Assembly: GCA_002803225.1 (NCBI GenBank)
Contig: NXFV01001469.1
Location: 36,188 to 100,187, forward strand
Origin: Gamarada debralockiae
Lineage: Eukaryota > Ascomycota > Leotiomycetes > Helotiales > Hyphodiscaceae
Length of the DNA: 64,000 nucleotides
Direction: 5' to 3'
Below the pieces are notes generated by a model. That model searched no databases. It was not told the DNA's origin and was given only the letters and a program-made list of their open reading frames with translations. Below, piece after piece: positions 1 to 10,645 of this stretch. How positions within the stretch are numbered: position 1 is the first letter of the stretch; every line of letters starts with the position of its first letter. A program made the position numbers and the translations under genes.

Positions 1-420
1 GATGAGGGTCCTGCTTCTGAGGGTCTGTGAACAGCGTAGCTGGGCTCGGATATGCCCTTTCGAGGGATTGTTTGCTCGTTCGGTGCCATGGTGGGGTAAA
101 CAAGGTGTGTGTCGAAGAGCTTCTTGCACGGCGCTCTTGTGATGATCCGAGAGCTCAATTGAGCGATACCAAGCTTCGAAAAGTAGATGAAAGCTTTGAG
201 ATGCTTCAAATTGTTGTTTTGGAAGGAAGAAAAATAAGTATGAAGTCAGCCTTCGAGAACGCGCACAAGGCTGAAGATCCCGCAATTGTGGCGCAGCCAT
301 TCAATCGTTGCCTAAAAGTCGTCGCGTCTCGGAAAATGCAGCCAGATTCGTCAAGAACTTCAGCTCAGCATTAAAGAATTGTGACGCCGGAGCGTAATGA
401 GTTTCTTTGCACTCCAACAA
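1..420. other. left edge, no supported gene
   Basis: The only long open frame starts at a GTG and resembles no family I know. It may be the 3' flank or the end of a gene lying outside the window. Enp1 ends at 421 on the minus strand, so this stretch probably includes its 3' untranslated region. Confidence 0.4.
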
Positions 421-1936
421 CTAATCTACCATCATGGTATCATCACCTCCCAACAACGGCCCCTCTGGTTCAAGCGGGACCCCGCGTCCTCTCCCCTCTA
501 ACAGTTCTCTCCGGACCTCAGGCCCTATTTGAGAATGTCCTTTCGTCAAAAGCAGATCTAACAGTGCCTCTCTTTGATCCTCAGTAATATCATTCCTATA
601 TCTCTGCGCAAAAGCCAGCAAGCATTGATGCCATATGACCGGCAATTTCACATCCTTCGCTCCAGCTCCAGAAACTCCCTCCATTGCAACTTCGCCAGGT
701 TGTATACTCGCAGGATCAACGCTTCGGAATCGTAGGAAGTGGAAAACGAGGGCATCGATGACTTGGTATGGCAGAGCGTATTTCTTGTCCAACAATGCCT
801 TTATGAAAATGTTCGTCGCTCCACCACCTTCTGTTCCAGCAGACGCTTCCCGTGCTGCGATATCGCATAGTCCTTTGATCGCAGCGGCTGAATGAAGGAC
901 TGGTATCGAGACTCGAACAAGAACTGCCGAGACAATGGTTGCTTCGCGCAGCGTACAGTTTCCATCTGCAACCAGAGGGAAGAGGAATCCCTTAAACCAC
1001 GCCGCAGGTTTGTATAATCCCTTCTTCAACGCATTGAATAGATGCACGTTTAGCTTCTTTGTCTCGTATATTTCCTCTCGGACTCGGCCAAGTACCACCA
1101 TCTCCATAAACTTTTGTGCTGTTGTAGGCGTACTCGAAACAAAGATTTTCGTGGCTTCATAGACAGCATTTGGTGTCCATTTTTCGGGCCTCGTAATGTC
1201 GAGGATATCTTCCCAATGGGGTACAGTGGGGAGGATCTTGAATGGTTTAGGGAGCTTTCCTGACTTGTATCTTGATAGAATGAGACCAATTCTAGAATCC
1301 AATTAGCAACTGACCAGCAACCCATGTCACAGAATAGACCTACTTCGTGTAAACCTCCACCACCTTCGCGGGTATCTCAAAATCATCGTCCACAGGACCA
1401 GGCTCCTGACCTCCCGTTCCCCTTAACCTAGCTTCTCTCGCCTCCTTCTCCGCAATCTTCTCCAATATCAAATCCGCCAAGTTAGTCGTTCCTTCCTCTT
1501 GCTCATCCGCCTCACCTCCCCAGCCAGTTTTCAGTAATTGATCCTCCTGCTCCGGCATGAATTTGGCGAACATAGCCTGATCAGCTGGCGACAGCTCATC
1601 GAATTCAACTTCTTCCTCCTCATCTCCCCAAGCCTCTGCATCCTCGTATGGTTCCGGCTCGTCATCCTCGTCCTCAAATCTTGACTCGAAATCAAAGGCG
1701 GGATTTGGTTTCTGTACTTGATTCTCTGCCGCATCTTCATCTGCCAATTCTTGACCAATTTTCAGAATCCTGCGCGAAGCTTTTGAGTCCACGAATTTCT
1801 CTTCTTCATCTTGGTCTCGCGATTTCCGCTTTCCTGATTTCGTCTTCAAGGGGCCAGCGGCTGTGAGGTCGTGCTCGAGAGGGTTGTGACGCCTGGCTTG
1901 TCGGTCGGCAGCTACTGGGGTGGTAGCTTTCGGCAT
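421..1936 (-). CDS. ENP1: bystin / Enp1, 40S ribosome biogenesis factor
   Basis: Two exons, 1344-1936 and 421-1291, give 487 aa; yeast Enp1 is of similar length. The N-terminal third is charged, with acidic runs (EDEDDEPEP, GDEEEEVEFDEL) that suit a nucleolar factor. The bystin domain then runs from VEVYTKIGLILSRYKSG through LPKPFKILPTVPHWEDIL to the conserved VIWHQCLLAFAQRY near the C-terminus. The 52-bp intron has a GTAGGT donor, a GCTAAT branch site and a TAG acceptor, and it splits the conserved TKIGL motif. Enp1 is known to act in 18S rRNA processing and in nuclear assembly and export of pre-40S particles. No lesion is visible. The gene diverges from the FAD oxidase across about 410 bp. 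Confidence 0.95.
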
Positions 1937-2345
1937 TTCGTAAGATTTGGGGGGAATTTGGTAGTGAGAATGGCTCTGAACGTTTTTCGAGGGATAAATT
2001 TCTCTAAAATTGAAAAAGTTGCGATAAAGTGCGGGACGCTAAGATAAGGGCCGCCTCAGGCAGCAACAGTCTTATTCGTGGCGAGAACACCTTCCTTCTC
2101 CTTTCTCTCATCCTCCCGCTCGAAATAAGTTTCAAAGTTGAGCGTATTAGAATTATATTCACCAGACGCTGCTCTAATAGCTTTTGAGATCATTGGTTTG
2201 GTCCAACGAGACCTGATTCTCCCTTGAACTGTTTACGTGTCGCTCTGCCTCTATTCTCTGTCTTCTAGTCGAGAGTTGGAGAATTCCTTTAATTTTCAAA
2301 CCATTTTAATCGCTATCGTTGTGTTATTGTAATTTACCTTTCATC

Positions 2346-3726
2346 ATGGCCGCTAAATCATATATCATCGTTGGAGGAGGAGTATTTGGCGCCAGTACCG
2401 CGTATTATCTATCCAAAGCCCATCCCGAAGCTTCAATCACCCTTCTCGATCGCTCACCCACCTTCCCATGCCACCTAGCAGCATCTCATGATTTTAATAA
2501 GATTGTTCGAGCCGATTACGGCAGTCTCTTTTACTGCGAACTGGCTCTCAAAGCACGAGAACTATGGAAGAGCGATCCTCTGTACAAGCCTTTTTACCAC
2601 CAAAGTGGGCTGGTCAATATGGATGAGAGTGATCTTGGGCGCCGAATCATCAAAAATTACGAAATCCTGAACGAAAATACCGGATCTGAAATCATTGGTC
2701 CTGATGAGATGAAGACGCGGTATGACGGGCTCTTCGCAGAGACGGATTATAGAGGAGTGAAAGATATCTTCATCAACCCTACGAGTGGGTGGGCGGAAGC
2801 GACGCTCGCTGTGAGGAAAGTCATTGAAGCTGCTATTAGTAACGGTGTCAGGTATGTCGAAGGAGATGTTGAGACCTTGTGTTTTGGTTCGAGTGGAGAT
2901 TGTATTGGCGTCAAGATTAAAGGAGGGGAACTTCTACATGCACATAATATCATTCTCTGCACTGGCGCTGGAACGGCAAAATTGCTGGCAGACAGTGCTC
3001 CTGGACGGAAAGATCTGCAAGTTGAAGATCGGATCACAGCTTCTGCCGTCGTCACTGGAATTGTGAAGCTCAACGAGAATCAGAAGGAGAGGTTCAAGAA
3101 CGCTCCATCTTTTATCCATGGGGTAGGCGAAGTGCAAGGTACGTAGTCGTCAAACCAGTCCTAGATCTGGGATTGATCATTCGCATAGGAGAGGTCCTTC
3201 CACCAACTCCAGATGGGCTCCTTAAATTCTGCGTGGACGTCAGCTTCATGAACACATCACTCCACACCAAATCCGGGCAGATGATATCCGCGCCGCCAGA
3301 TCAGCCAGACCAAGGCCAACGCACTGTCCCGCAGAGTCTAAAAGACGAATGCTTCCGAGTAGTGAAGGGCATCTTTGGTAAAGAGCTAGAGAACGTCGAA
3401 TTCAATTCCTTCAGGATTTGCTGGTACGAAACCTTAAGCTCTATTGATTATCTTCTCCACTGACGCTTCTTCCTGCTAGGGATGGTTTCACCCCGAATCA
3501 AGACTTCATCATATCTTCTCACCCGCACTGCCAGAATCTTTACATTGCTACAGCAGGCTCATTTCACGGGTGGAAGTTTTTGCCAGTTATTGGCAAGTAT
3601 GTTGTCAACTTGCTGGATGGGAAGCTTGAAGACGACCTTATCAGGCGTTGGGCTTGGGATCGGCCTCAGGAGGGCAGTGCGCATGAAAAGATCAAACCAA
3701 AGAGGGAACTGAGGGATCTCCTGTGA
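2346..3726 (+). CDS. FAD-dependent amine/amino-acid oxidase (fructosyl-amino-acid / saccharopine oxidase family)
   Basis: Exons 2346-3138, 3189-3423 and 3480-3726 give 424 aa. The start at 2346 (context TCATCATGG) puts the dinucleotide-binding GGGVFG at residues 10-15. An in-frame codon at 2319 would add nine residues before it and looks less likely. Further family marks are SHDFNKIVRADYG, the substrate-side motif of fungal fructosyl-amine and saccharopine oxidases, and RICWDGFTPNQDFIIS followed by ATAGSFHGWKF. In the MSOX group the Cys in the RICW region often carries covalent FAD. Both introns restore the frame exactly. The family oxidatively cleaves secondary amines with release of H2O2, but I cannot tell the substrate. 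No C-terminal peroxisomal tripeptide is obvious; the protein ends in RDLL. Confidence 0.9.
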
Positions 3727-4863
3727 AGGAGCTAGAAATTGTCCTCATTCAAAGTACCATCAAAATTTTTGACTGGGAGATAAGATCTCGGAACCTTTTA
3801 ATTGCTGCTCAACTTGACCCGGAGTGCTAGGGTGAAGCTGAAGAAGACTCGGTCGTCAATTGTTTTGGTTCGGTTCCTTTTCCTTCCAATCAAATCAAAT
3901 CTGCAAGAAAGCGACGAGCCTTTGGCTCTGGTTTGCTTTGCCATGACGAGGCTCAGCCACGCTTCATTGAGGCTGAACTGATAACATCGCGTCGCATTTT
4001 AGGAATTGATTTCACAAAACATCACAATATTTACCTTGCGATTCCACTCCATACTATCTCCGTTTCTCTTCGGAAGCTTTGAGTACTTCGTTTACCAAAC
4101 TGACCCTACTTCGCGACAACGGCGCTGCCATGTGGCTGACAAATACCGCAACACTGGGCAGGCAGGTCTCGAGTAACATCACGTGACTTTTATTCGCTGA
4201 CTAGATGGATTCTGTGTTTACTTGACTTGCTGTGATGGAGGGCATAAAGTGAATTAAATAGTTTTACAGCAATTTTAGGTGTGAGTGTTGGGTTATCGTT
4301 ACAAAACCCCTTTTTCGTTCCATGGCAGTGTGGCTCCTGGGAAAAGGGGCTTTGCGGAGGTCGTCTTGAGCAAGGGGAAAGGTGGAGTGCGAGTATGGAG
4401 GAATAAGAAACCATAACGGATCAGATATTAGATTAGCTTTATTGTAAGCATACAATCATGGTAGAGACACGCTTCTCTGAAGGCAGCCACCGCTCAGTCA
4501 GTGTGGTGTAGTAAGTTCTGGTTCATTCGTAGATATTTTTATTTATGCTAGGGCTACGTCACTCATGAATACACGGGTTTCTTCATAAATCACCTAGGCT
4601 GGTCATAAATAAGCTGACTTCCTATCTGAACTAGGGCAGACCATTTCCTCTCTCCAATCATTGAGTAATTACCGTGAATCATATGCGCCTTGACTATATC
4701 CATTTGAGTTTAAAGTAGTCTTCCTACTTTATAGCTCCTTCGCTCCCGTAGTGGTAGGTTGTTACCCTTCGATGTGATTCTCACGGTATACAAAACAGAC
4801 ATTCGCCAATCTTTAATGCTTGTGGCTCAAGAAGTCGTTGGAGTGCGATAGTTCTGCCCATGG
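3727..4863. other. intergenic, no gene seen
   Basis: About 1.1 kb between the FAD oxidase stop and the 3' end of the OST-alpha pseudogene. Open frames are short and unlike known proteins. I see no tRNA or repeat. Confidence 0.5.
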
Positions 4864-6138
4864 CTAGAGATCCTCACCTTCAAATGGATGCGACGATGGT
4901 GTTAAGTTTTGAGAGGTATCTGCCAGGCCATACAACTCTTGAGAATTGCCAAAGTCCCTTCTCCTAAGTTCCTCGTAATCTTCGTAATCGACATCATGGC
5001 GCTCAAAATTCTCTCGAGTTGACATTCTGTATGAAGGATCATCCTCACGATTACGTCTTCCAAACAGAAGCCAGCGGAAACTTCACCCTGTAGACTTGGC
5101 AAGATCCCATGGGTACGGCAACATCGCGTCTGCTAATGCTTTGAATCCTTTGTGTATAGTAGCTGGTGGTGAATTCTGGTAGCTCCAGTATGGGAACGCG
5201 AAAACATGCAAGATTGCAATGATAGCCAGCACGAACGACAGGAGAAGATAAGGGATCCCAATTTTGATGTTGAATGCATTCAGTTTTGCTGATGGTGCCA
5301 TATTATCCCGGGTCTTAGTCGATAGCCAAGAGGATGTGAGAAGTGATATAATGAGCTGTTTCATGATGCTGGTCAATTCTATGTTCTCCGATGGTTGAAC
5401 TTGTTTACATTTTGGTACAGAGATAGAGAGAACACCATTTTGACACAATAAAGTTTGAAACTGATTCTATGCGGAGTAAGGTTTCGTTTCATTTGTTCGT
5501 ACATAGATTCGAGGCAATACATAGCGATAGATGAAGAAACGGCATCGAAGATGAGAATCTAAGCGATAAGTCAGTAGATGCTTCGTGTGGTAAGTCAGGA
5601 TCATTTTGGTACCCATATGTGTGCGAATCTCGGACTGTTAGAAATCTCGCAATATCTTCCCATAATTTGAGTGACGACTGCAACGATCGACATTGAGAAC
5701 CTCACAATGCAGTTTTGATAGACCTCAGGACAAATAATCTTGATTGTTAGATATGATTGTTACATTGCTTACAATATACCAAGTGAGGCCACTTCGGGGA
5801 GCTCTCCAAGGCCCTCTCTCGCTACCACAACACCACGCGAAAGCCGCAATAGGCATGAGAGGCCAAGAATTCATCCATCTTTTTGGTTGGATGCCTCTGA
5901 CAAACGATTTTTGGTCGTGCAAGTTTGGCGCAACGTAGTGACTCATTAAGGCGAAGAACGAGGCTATTGCAATCGCAGAGTATGTGTCACTTGCCAATTC
6001 GAAGTATACGGTATGGCGATAGAAGATGATCGATAGCAGCGACACAAGGCTGTACACTGGCACCATAAAGTGAATTCTTATTATGCTAAAGAGCAATGTC
6101 AAAATCCAGGACAATAGGACAATAGGACAATAGGACAA
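4864..6138 (-). pseudogene. organic solute transporter alpha / DUF300 (TMEM184-like), decayed
   Basis: Read on the minus strand, homology begins near 6085 (IIRIHFMVPVYSL). It continues through SHYVAPNLHDQK, RGPWRAPRSGLTWY, RFAHIW, AMYCLESMYEQMK, IISLLTSSW and IGIPYLLLSF to a DPSYRMSTRE tail ending at 4864. Introns can be placed near 5762-5716, 5627-5573 and 5410-5358. Three features argue against function. The first transmembrane segment is missing, and upstream of 6085 there is only a 10-bp tandem repeat. One acceptor would be the rare GAG. An in-frame TGA at 5083-5085 sits where family members keep a basic residue before FRWLLFGRR; C to T in CGA would explain it. Intact members are seven-pass membrane proteins. 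A fast-evolving gene with a distant first exon is possible but less likely. Confidence 0.7.
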
Positions 6139-6140
6139 TA
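6111..6140. repeat. 10-bp tandem repeat
   Basis: About three copies of ACAATAGGAC in a row. They lie exactly where the 5' end of the OST-alpha reading frame stops matching its family, so the repeat may mark a rearrangement point. Confidence 0.75.
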
Positions 6141-6293
6141 GTACACTAGAGTGGTAAAGTGTCAGATGATCTGGTTGCTATGGCAACGGTTGTGTACATA
6201 TATCTCGGGTTCTGGCAACCCTCCAATCTTTCTTCCTTAGATATCAACCAATATATGATTTTACCATACAATATCGTCTGATTCGACAGCTAC

Positions 6294-7239
6294 TTAGCTC
6301 GTAGCGTCTAAGTCAACTCCTTCGCTATACCAATCCCATTTGGCCCAGGCTTCATCGTCTGTCTCGTAGGCAATGATCATGAAAAGAACCATGGCTCCAA
6401 CACCGCAGCCTATCTTCTTGGCCTCCTCCACTAGTGCAGGATTTCCTTTCTGGAATGAATGTGGGTTGTTGTGACCGAAGCACCACAGAAGTTGTAGTCT
6501 GTGTATTCGGCGGCGAACTTTGTCCCTCGAGGGCTTTGTCCTGCTGCGACAATCTTGATCGGGTTAGAAGGCTCCGAGAGTGGTTTGCAGTCGTTCATAG
6601 TGGAGGTTTTTTCCTTGAAATCCGACTGTCCGTGGGCCCACAGCTCTTTCATCACTTGAACGTATTCTTGTGCGTAATCGTAGCGGTATCCGAAGTATTC
6701 GTTGCCCGGCCATATATTCATCTGCTCATATTCGGCGGGCTGCTAGCCCGTAACGATATGGACTCATGTTATATGTTAGCTTTACGCGTATTAGAAGCTA
6801 GGGTCGACATACCAAATCGACCTGGCACAATAGAATCGATCGTGACCGCCATTCGCGCACACAGTGCAGGCGGAAGTGTGAGAATTGCAGTGGATGCGAC
6901 GAGCTTGATCTTCGTTGTCACTGCTGTAATACCAGCCACTAGATGATGCCGATATTAGCACTAGAGGGTCGAACAGAGCACAGAAAGTCATCCCCCCCAA
7001 TACGGGATGTCCAGGAAGGTCCGCGTACTCAAGGTGAATGATTCCAAGTTGTAATCCCAGTGTTCCGTACGACCACCGAACCCTCGCAATTTGATCATAG
7101 ACAGAACAAAGTCAAGCCCATAACTTTCCGCTTGTTGGACTATTTGCCTATGTAATTCAAAGCTCGGCTTGTATGTTGGCGAGTTGTCAGATATCAACCA
7201 GCCATTGTTTCCAATGGGAATGAAGACTCCGATCTCCAT
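6294..7239 (-). pseudogene. RutA-like FMN monooxygenase (pyrimidine oxygenase type), truncated
   Basis: From the ATG at 7239 the protein matches bacterial Rut[92 protein letters not shown] first intron with a GTACGC donor and TAG acceptor rejoins the frame cleanly. A second intron leads into a TAG at the Trp of the VTGWQ motif (TGG to TAG). After DYNFC a 5-nt insertion shifts the frame. The frame then resumes (VGAMVLFMIIAYETDDEAW) and stops at 6294, roughly 100 residues before the family's end. RutA opens the uracil ring using FMNH2 and O2 in bacteria. The copy cannot make a full enzyme as it stands. No rut partner genes lie nearby. Confidence 0.8.
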
Positions 7240-7600
7240 GTTTCTGCGCGTGCACTAGCTCGAAGGTGTTGCTTTAAAGATGAAAGGTTGAGAGTTATTT
7301 GGATATACGACCAGAGCGCGTCGTCTGACAGGTATAATGACACAAGAAGTTGTAAGATGGAAGCTGGCTATCAGCTGGGTATGCGGCACCGCCATATCGA
7401 TCGCATCTCCGATATCAAGCGCCTGTCAACGGGCAAAAGTGGTGTGGATATGATGAAGCACTTGGGCTGGCCGTCGCCTCTCGACAGGTAAGGTCGGAAA
7501 GCTATCGCGACAGCGAATTGAGGCTGACGGGCAAGAGTGGGATGATTCGAAGATCAGAACGGATTCCGGATAAGTCAGATCGTGCATTCCAATTCTTTCA
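7240..7600. other. intergenic, no gene seen
   Basis: This is the upstream flank of the RutA-like gene and the downstream flank of the DUF3253 gene. No supported coding sequence or repeat. Confidence 0.45.
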
Positions 7601-7924
7601 TTAACCATCACCCTTCTCGCACTTGCCGTATCTACCTGACTCCGATGGGTCCAACGACATGCTCCAATTCTTCACCCAAGTCTCCCTGCAGTACGGATGC
7701 TTTTGCAAGACCTCAATCTCCTCTCGTTTCCTCATTTCGGCGACCAGCTTTCGGATCTCTAGCATAGCATCTCTCCAGGATGATGTATTTGCTAAATTCA
7801 GGTCTGCAGAATTCAACGCTCGAGCGACTTCCGAGGGGCAGATCGTCTTTGGGTATTCACGCGACGCGACGAGGCGATTGAGGTGAGGCTGGAGGAGTTC
7901 GCAGAGGACCGGCAGATTGGGCAT
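7601..7924 (-). CDS. small DUF3253 protein
   Basis: A single-exon frame of 107 aa from the ATG at 7924. The core reads LVASREYPKTICPSEVARAL, then WRDAMLEIRKLVAEMRK and EEIEVLQKHPY, which is the arrangement of DUF3253 (a small winged-helix-like domain). The usual GPIRI-type ending is diverged here (SLDPSESGRYGKC). Function unknown. It is short but near full length for the family. A missing upstream exon cannot be excluded. Confidence 0.7.
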   Translation of the reverse strand: MPNLPVLCELLQPHLNRLVASREYPKTICPSEVARALNSADLNLANTSSWRDAMLEIRKLVAEMRKREEIEVLQKHPYCRETWVKNWSMSLDPSESGRYGKCEKGDG

Positions 7925-8079
7925 TGATAGCTGTTTCGGAGGGAATGAGCGCGTAGATCAGAAGAAACATTGGAATTGTCTAACTGACAATTGCTTGTGT
8001 TCCCGAAGAAACGTGTTTGCCATGACGTGGGGAGTTGAGGTCGAATCTCGCACACCAGCATGATCGAGGCTAGGGTTGC

Positions 8080-8525
8080 TGTATGAATGATTCAAATACG
8101 AAATTGCTGATTCAAGATTCAGATTCAGTTCATATAATTAATCTCTGATTCATTTAATAACAATAATCGTGAATTATTCATGAATCGATTCATGAATTAA
8201 ATAAATCAAGTCACCTGTGATGTAAGCCTAGAGAAAAGCTCTGTGCGCTGAAAATTTAGCGGTGAGTAGCCTGAAATTTCAAAATTTAGTAGTTGAGAGC
8301 CTAAAAATTTGGTATTCAAGGCGCTCGCAGGTCGCTAAAAAATAAAATAAAAACTCCGTTTAGAAGACCCTTTAAATATATCTACCTAAATCATATAAAT
8401 TCGTGAATCAAGGGGTCTGATTCGTGAATTTAACCTGTTTGATTCAAGATCCGTATAAAGAGGCTCGATTTAGATTCAGATTCACGAAATTCATGAATCA
8501 ACGTTCAGATTCAGATTCAAATAGC
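8080..8525. repeat. GATTCA/TGAATC-rich AT block, possible non-autonomous element
   Basis: The block has more than twenty GATTCA, TGAATC or ATTCAGATTC motifs on both strands, including a perfect 22-bp palindrome at 8176-8197 (arms ATTCATGAATC). Both ends carry the direct motif GATTCAAATA. The block is AT-rich and non-coding and lies between the DUF3253 gene and the aldo/keto reductase. It could be a MITE-like element or the decayed core of one. Confidence 0.55.
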
Positions 8526-8787
8526 ACTTCTCCCTTCGACGCATTTTTCATCTTTTCTTTCCAACATCCCGTCCGAACCGTGTCCCCTTCATGACTTTTT
8601 GAAGTTAATAAACACGGGCATACTAAGGGGCCAATCAACTGAAAAGTTTAATGGCACTAAGCGCCTACAATGGTTCGAATATTTGCGGTAGACAAGACTG
8701 AAAGTTTTCATTTTGGAACAAGAACACAGCGGATTGAAATCAAGCACTTGACCAGCTGAATAGCTAGAACCTAAGTCGCAGATTCTT

Positions 8788-10078
8788 CTAGGACTCGTTC
8801 ATCGAGTCTTTGAGGTTGAGTTTCTTCATATCCACCTCCTTTCCGCCAGCAATTTCAGCATTCTTGACAAAGGTTCTGATTTCAGCCTCGTCCTCGTCTG
8901 TGAGCTGAACATCGAGCGCACCCCAATTCTCCTCCAGGTACTTGATTCTCTTTGTTCCAGGAATCGGGATGATATCGTCTCCCTGTTTCGAGAGCCAGGC
9001 GATGGCAAGTTGAGACGTGGTGCAGCCTTTCTTGTCCGCGAGTGCCTTGAAATGGTTGACCAGCTTGACGTTTTGATCGCGGTTCTCCTCTTGAAACCGA
9101 GGGAAAGCGACTTGGCGAACGTCGGCCTTGTCGTTGCCGAGCGCATTGTTGCCGAATGTGCTTGTGAGCAGGCCACGTCCAAGTGGTGCATAGGCGACGA
9201 TCGCAACGCCAAGTTCCCGGCAGGTCCCTAACAGATCATTTTCAATATCAAGCACAAATGGAGAGTACTCCACCTGGACAGCAGCAACAGGGGCAATTTT
9301 ATGGGCGCGGCGGAGGATATCCGATGTTACTGCCGAAAGTCCAATGTGCTTGATCTTCCCTTCCCTACAACACCGTGTTAGTAAACGCATCATCGAAACC
9401 GGCCACATTTCGAGACTCGTGTTTCTTACGCTTTCAGTTCAGCCAATGCTTGCATTGTGTCCTCGACAGGGGTGTTGGGATTGATCCGATGCGCGTAATC
9501 TGGTTGAGGACTTCGGTCAGTGCCTGTAAGAAGCGGGACAGTCGACGCAAGTTCAGGTCTTTATGGCCTCATAAATAGCTCTCGAAAGTGACAAATGGCT
9601 TGGTCTTGGGGGATGCGCTGTGCAAGAGGAGAGTTGAGTTCTTACAGATGTCAATGGAGTCGATGCCAAGGATGCTGAGACTCTTCGCGCAAGCTTTCTT
9701 GCAATACTCGGCGGAGCTGTCAATGCCCTGACTCTTTCCGTCTTTCATAAGGATTCCGAACTTGGTGGAGAGAAAAATCGCATCCCGCTTGCCTGTACGC
9801 TTGAACCATTTACCCAAGAGTTCTTCGCTGTCACCATAGATACTTCATTCATCATTAGCTACCTCTTGCAAGCAGATAGGTCGCTTTAGGCCGACTTACT
9901 CAGCTGAGTCCCAGAACGTGTCGCCTAGCTGGAGGGCCCGGTTGAGGATTGCAAATCGTTCGTCGTCGCTGGGGGCTGTTCCATAGGGCCCGGACATGAC
10001 CATCAGCCCAAAGCCCTGGGCAGCAACTTCTGGGCCATTCTTGCCCAATTTGCGGACGGGAATTGGCTTGGGAGGCAT
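8788..10078 (-). CDS. aldo/keto reductase (AKR13 / YakC-like)
   Basis: Four exons on the minus strand (9900-10078, 9646-9842, 9430-9499, 8788-9364) give 340 aa, the normal AKR length. The catalytic tetrad is visible: Asp57 (TFWDSAD), Tyr62 (DIYG), Lys87 (LSTKFG) and His129 (YYAHR). Cofactor and barrel motifs follow: GKIKHIGLSAV, VQVEYSPF, VAYAPLGRGLL and the NADPH-binding IPIPGTKR. All introns are GT-AG and keep frame. The third exon is only 70 bp. Family members reduce aldehydes and ketones with NADPH; the substrate here is unknown. The gene diverges from a Zn2Cys6 regulator 567 bp upstream, a layout common for inducible metabolic pairs. Confidence 0.92.
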
Positions 10079-10645
10079 ATTGATGGGAAAAGTCGAGTCA
10101 CAAGAATATGAAGTGCGAAATTGAGAAACTGCTGGAGCAGGAGTGTCATTAGCTGGAGGATTGCGGTCAGTTTTGAAGTGTCTCTTCTAGTGGAATATGG
10201 GGGCCCTCCATTTATAGGGCAGCTTTACCACGACATGAACTCCCATATTAGACCTTGCACAATTCAAAAGGCTGCAATGCCTTGCCAAAAATCTATTTCC
10301 TAAGTCCGCCCGCCCCTCTATGTTAATTCCGAGGGGTGAGCGCCCAAGGGGTGCATACTCTACCTTTCGATTCAGTTTCGTACCTTTGTGGTGTAATATC
10401 ATGTCCGTCGAGATACTCTATGATGCCTCGCCTGGAAGATCAAAGGGCTGGCCAATCAGCTTGTGGCGTTTCCGAGCCGACTAATCGGGTAGATCATTGG
10501 ATCGGGTTTAGCGGTGTCAGAATATCGGCTGCCAGGCCAGGGAATCGCTTGTTTCGCTGCATCTCAGACACAACTCCTCCTTTTATACTCGAGGACTGGA
10601 TATTGGCCATGCAGAATACGTTGGCCACACTACGAACCTGTGACG
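10079..10645. promoter_or_regulatory. divergent promoter region, aldo/keto reductase and Zn2Cys6 gene
   Basis: 567 bp separate the two start codons. Upstream short frames have no family match. I see no clear operator, so shared control is inferred only from layout. Confidence 0.4.

Noticed and set aside
27..374. 115-residue open frame at the left edge
   Set aside because: Starts at GTG, no family resemblance, no promoter context visible.
8660..8690. GGTTCGAAT as a tRNA B-box
   Set aside because: No A-box at the expected spacing and no acceptor stem.
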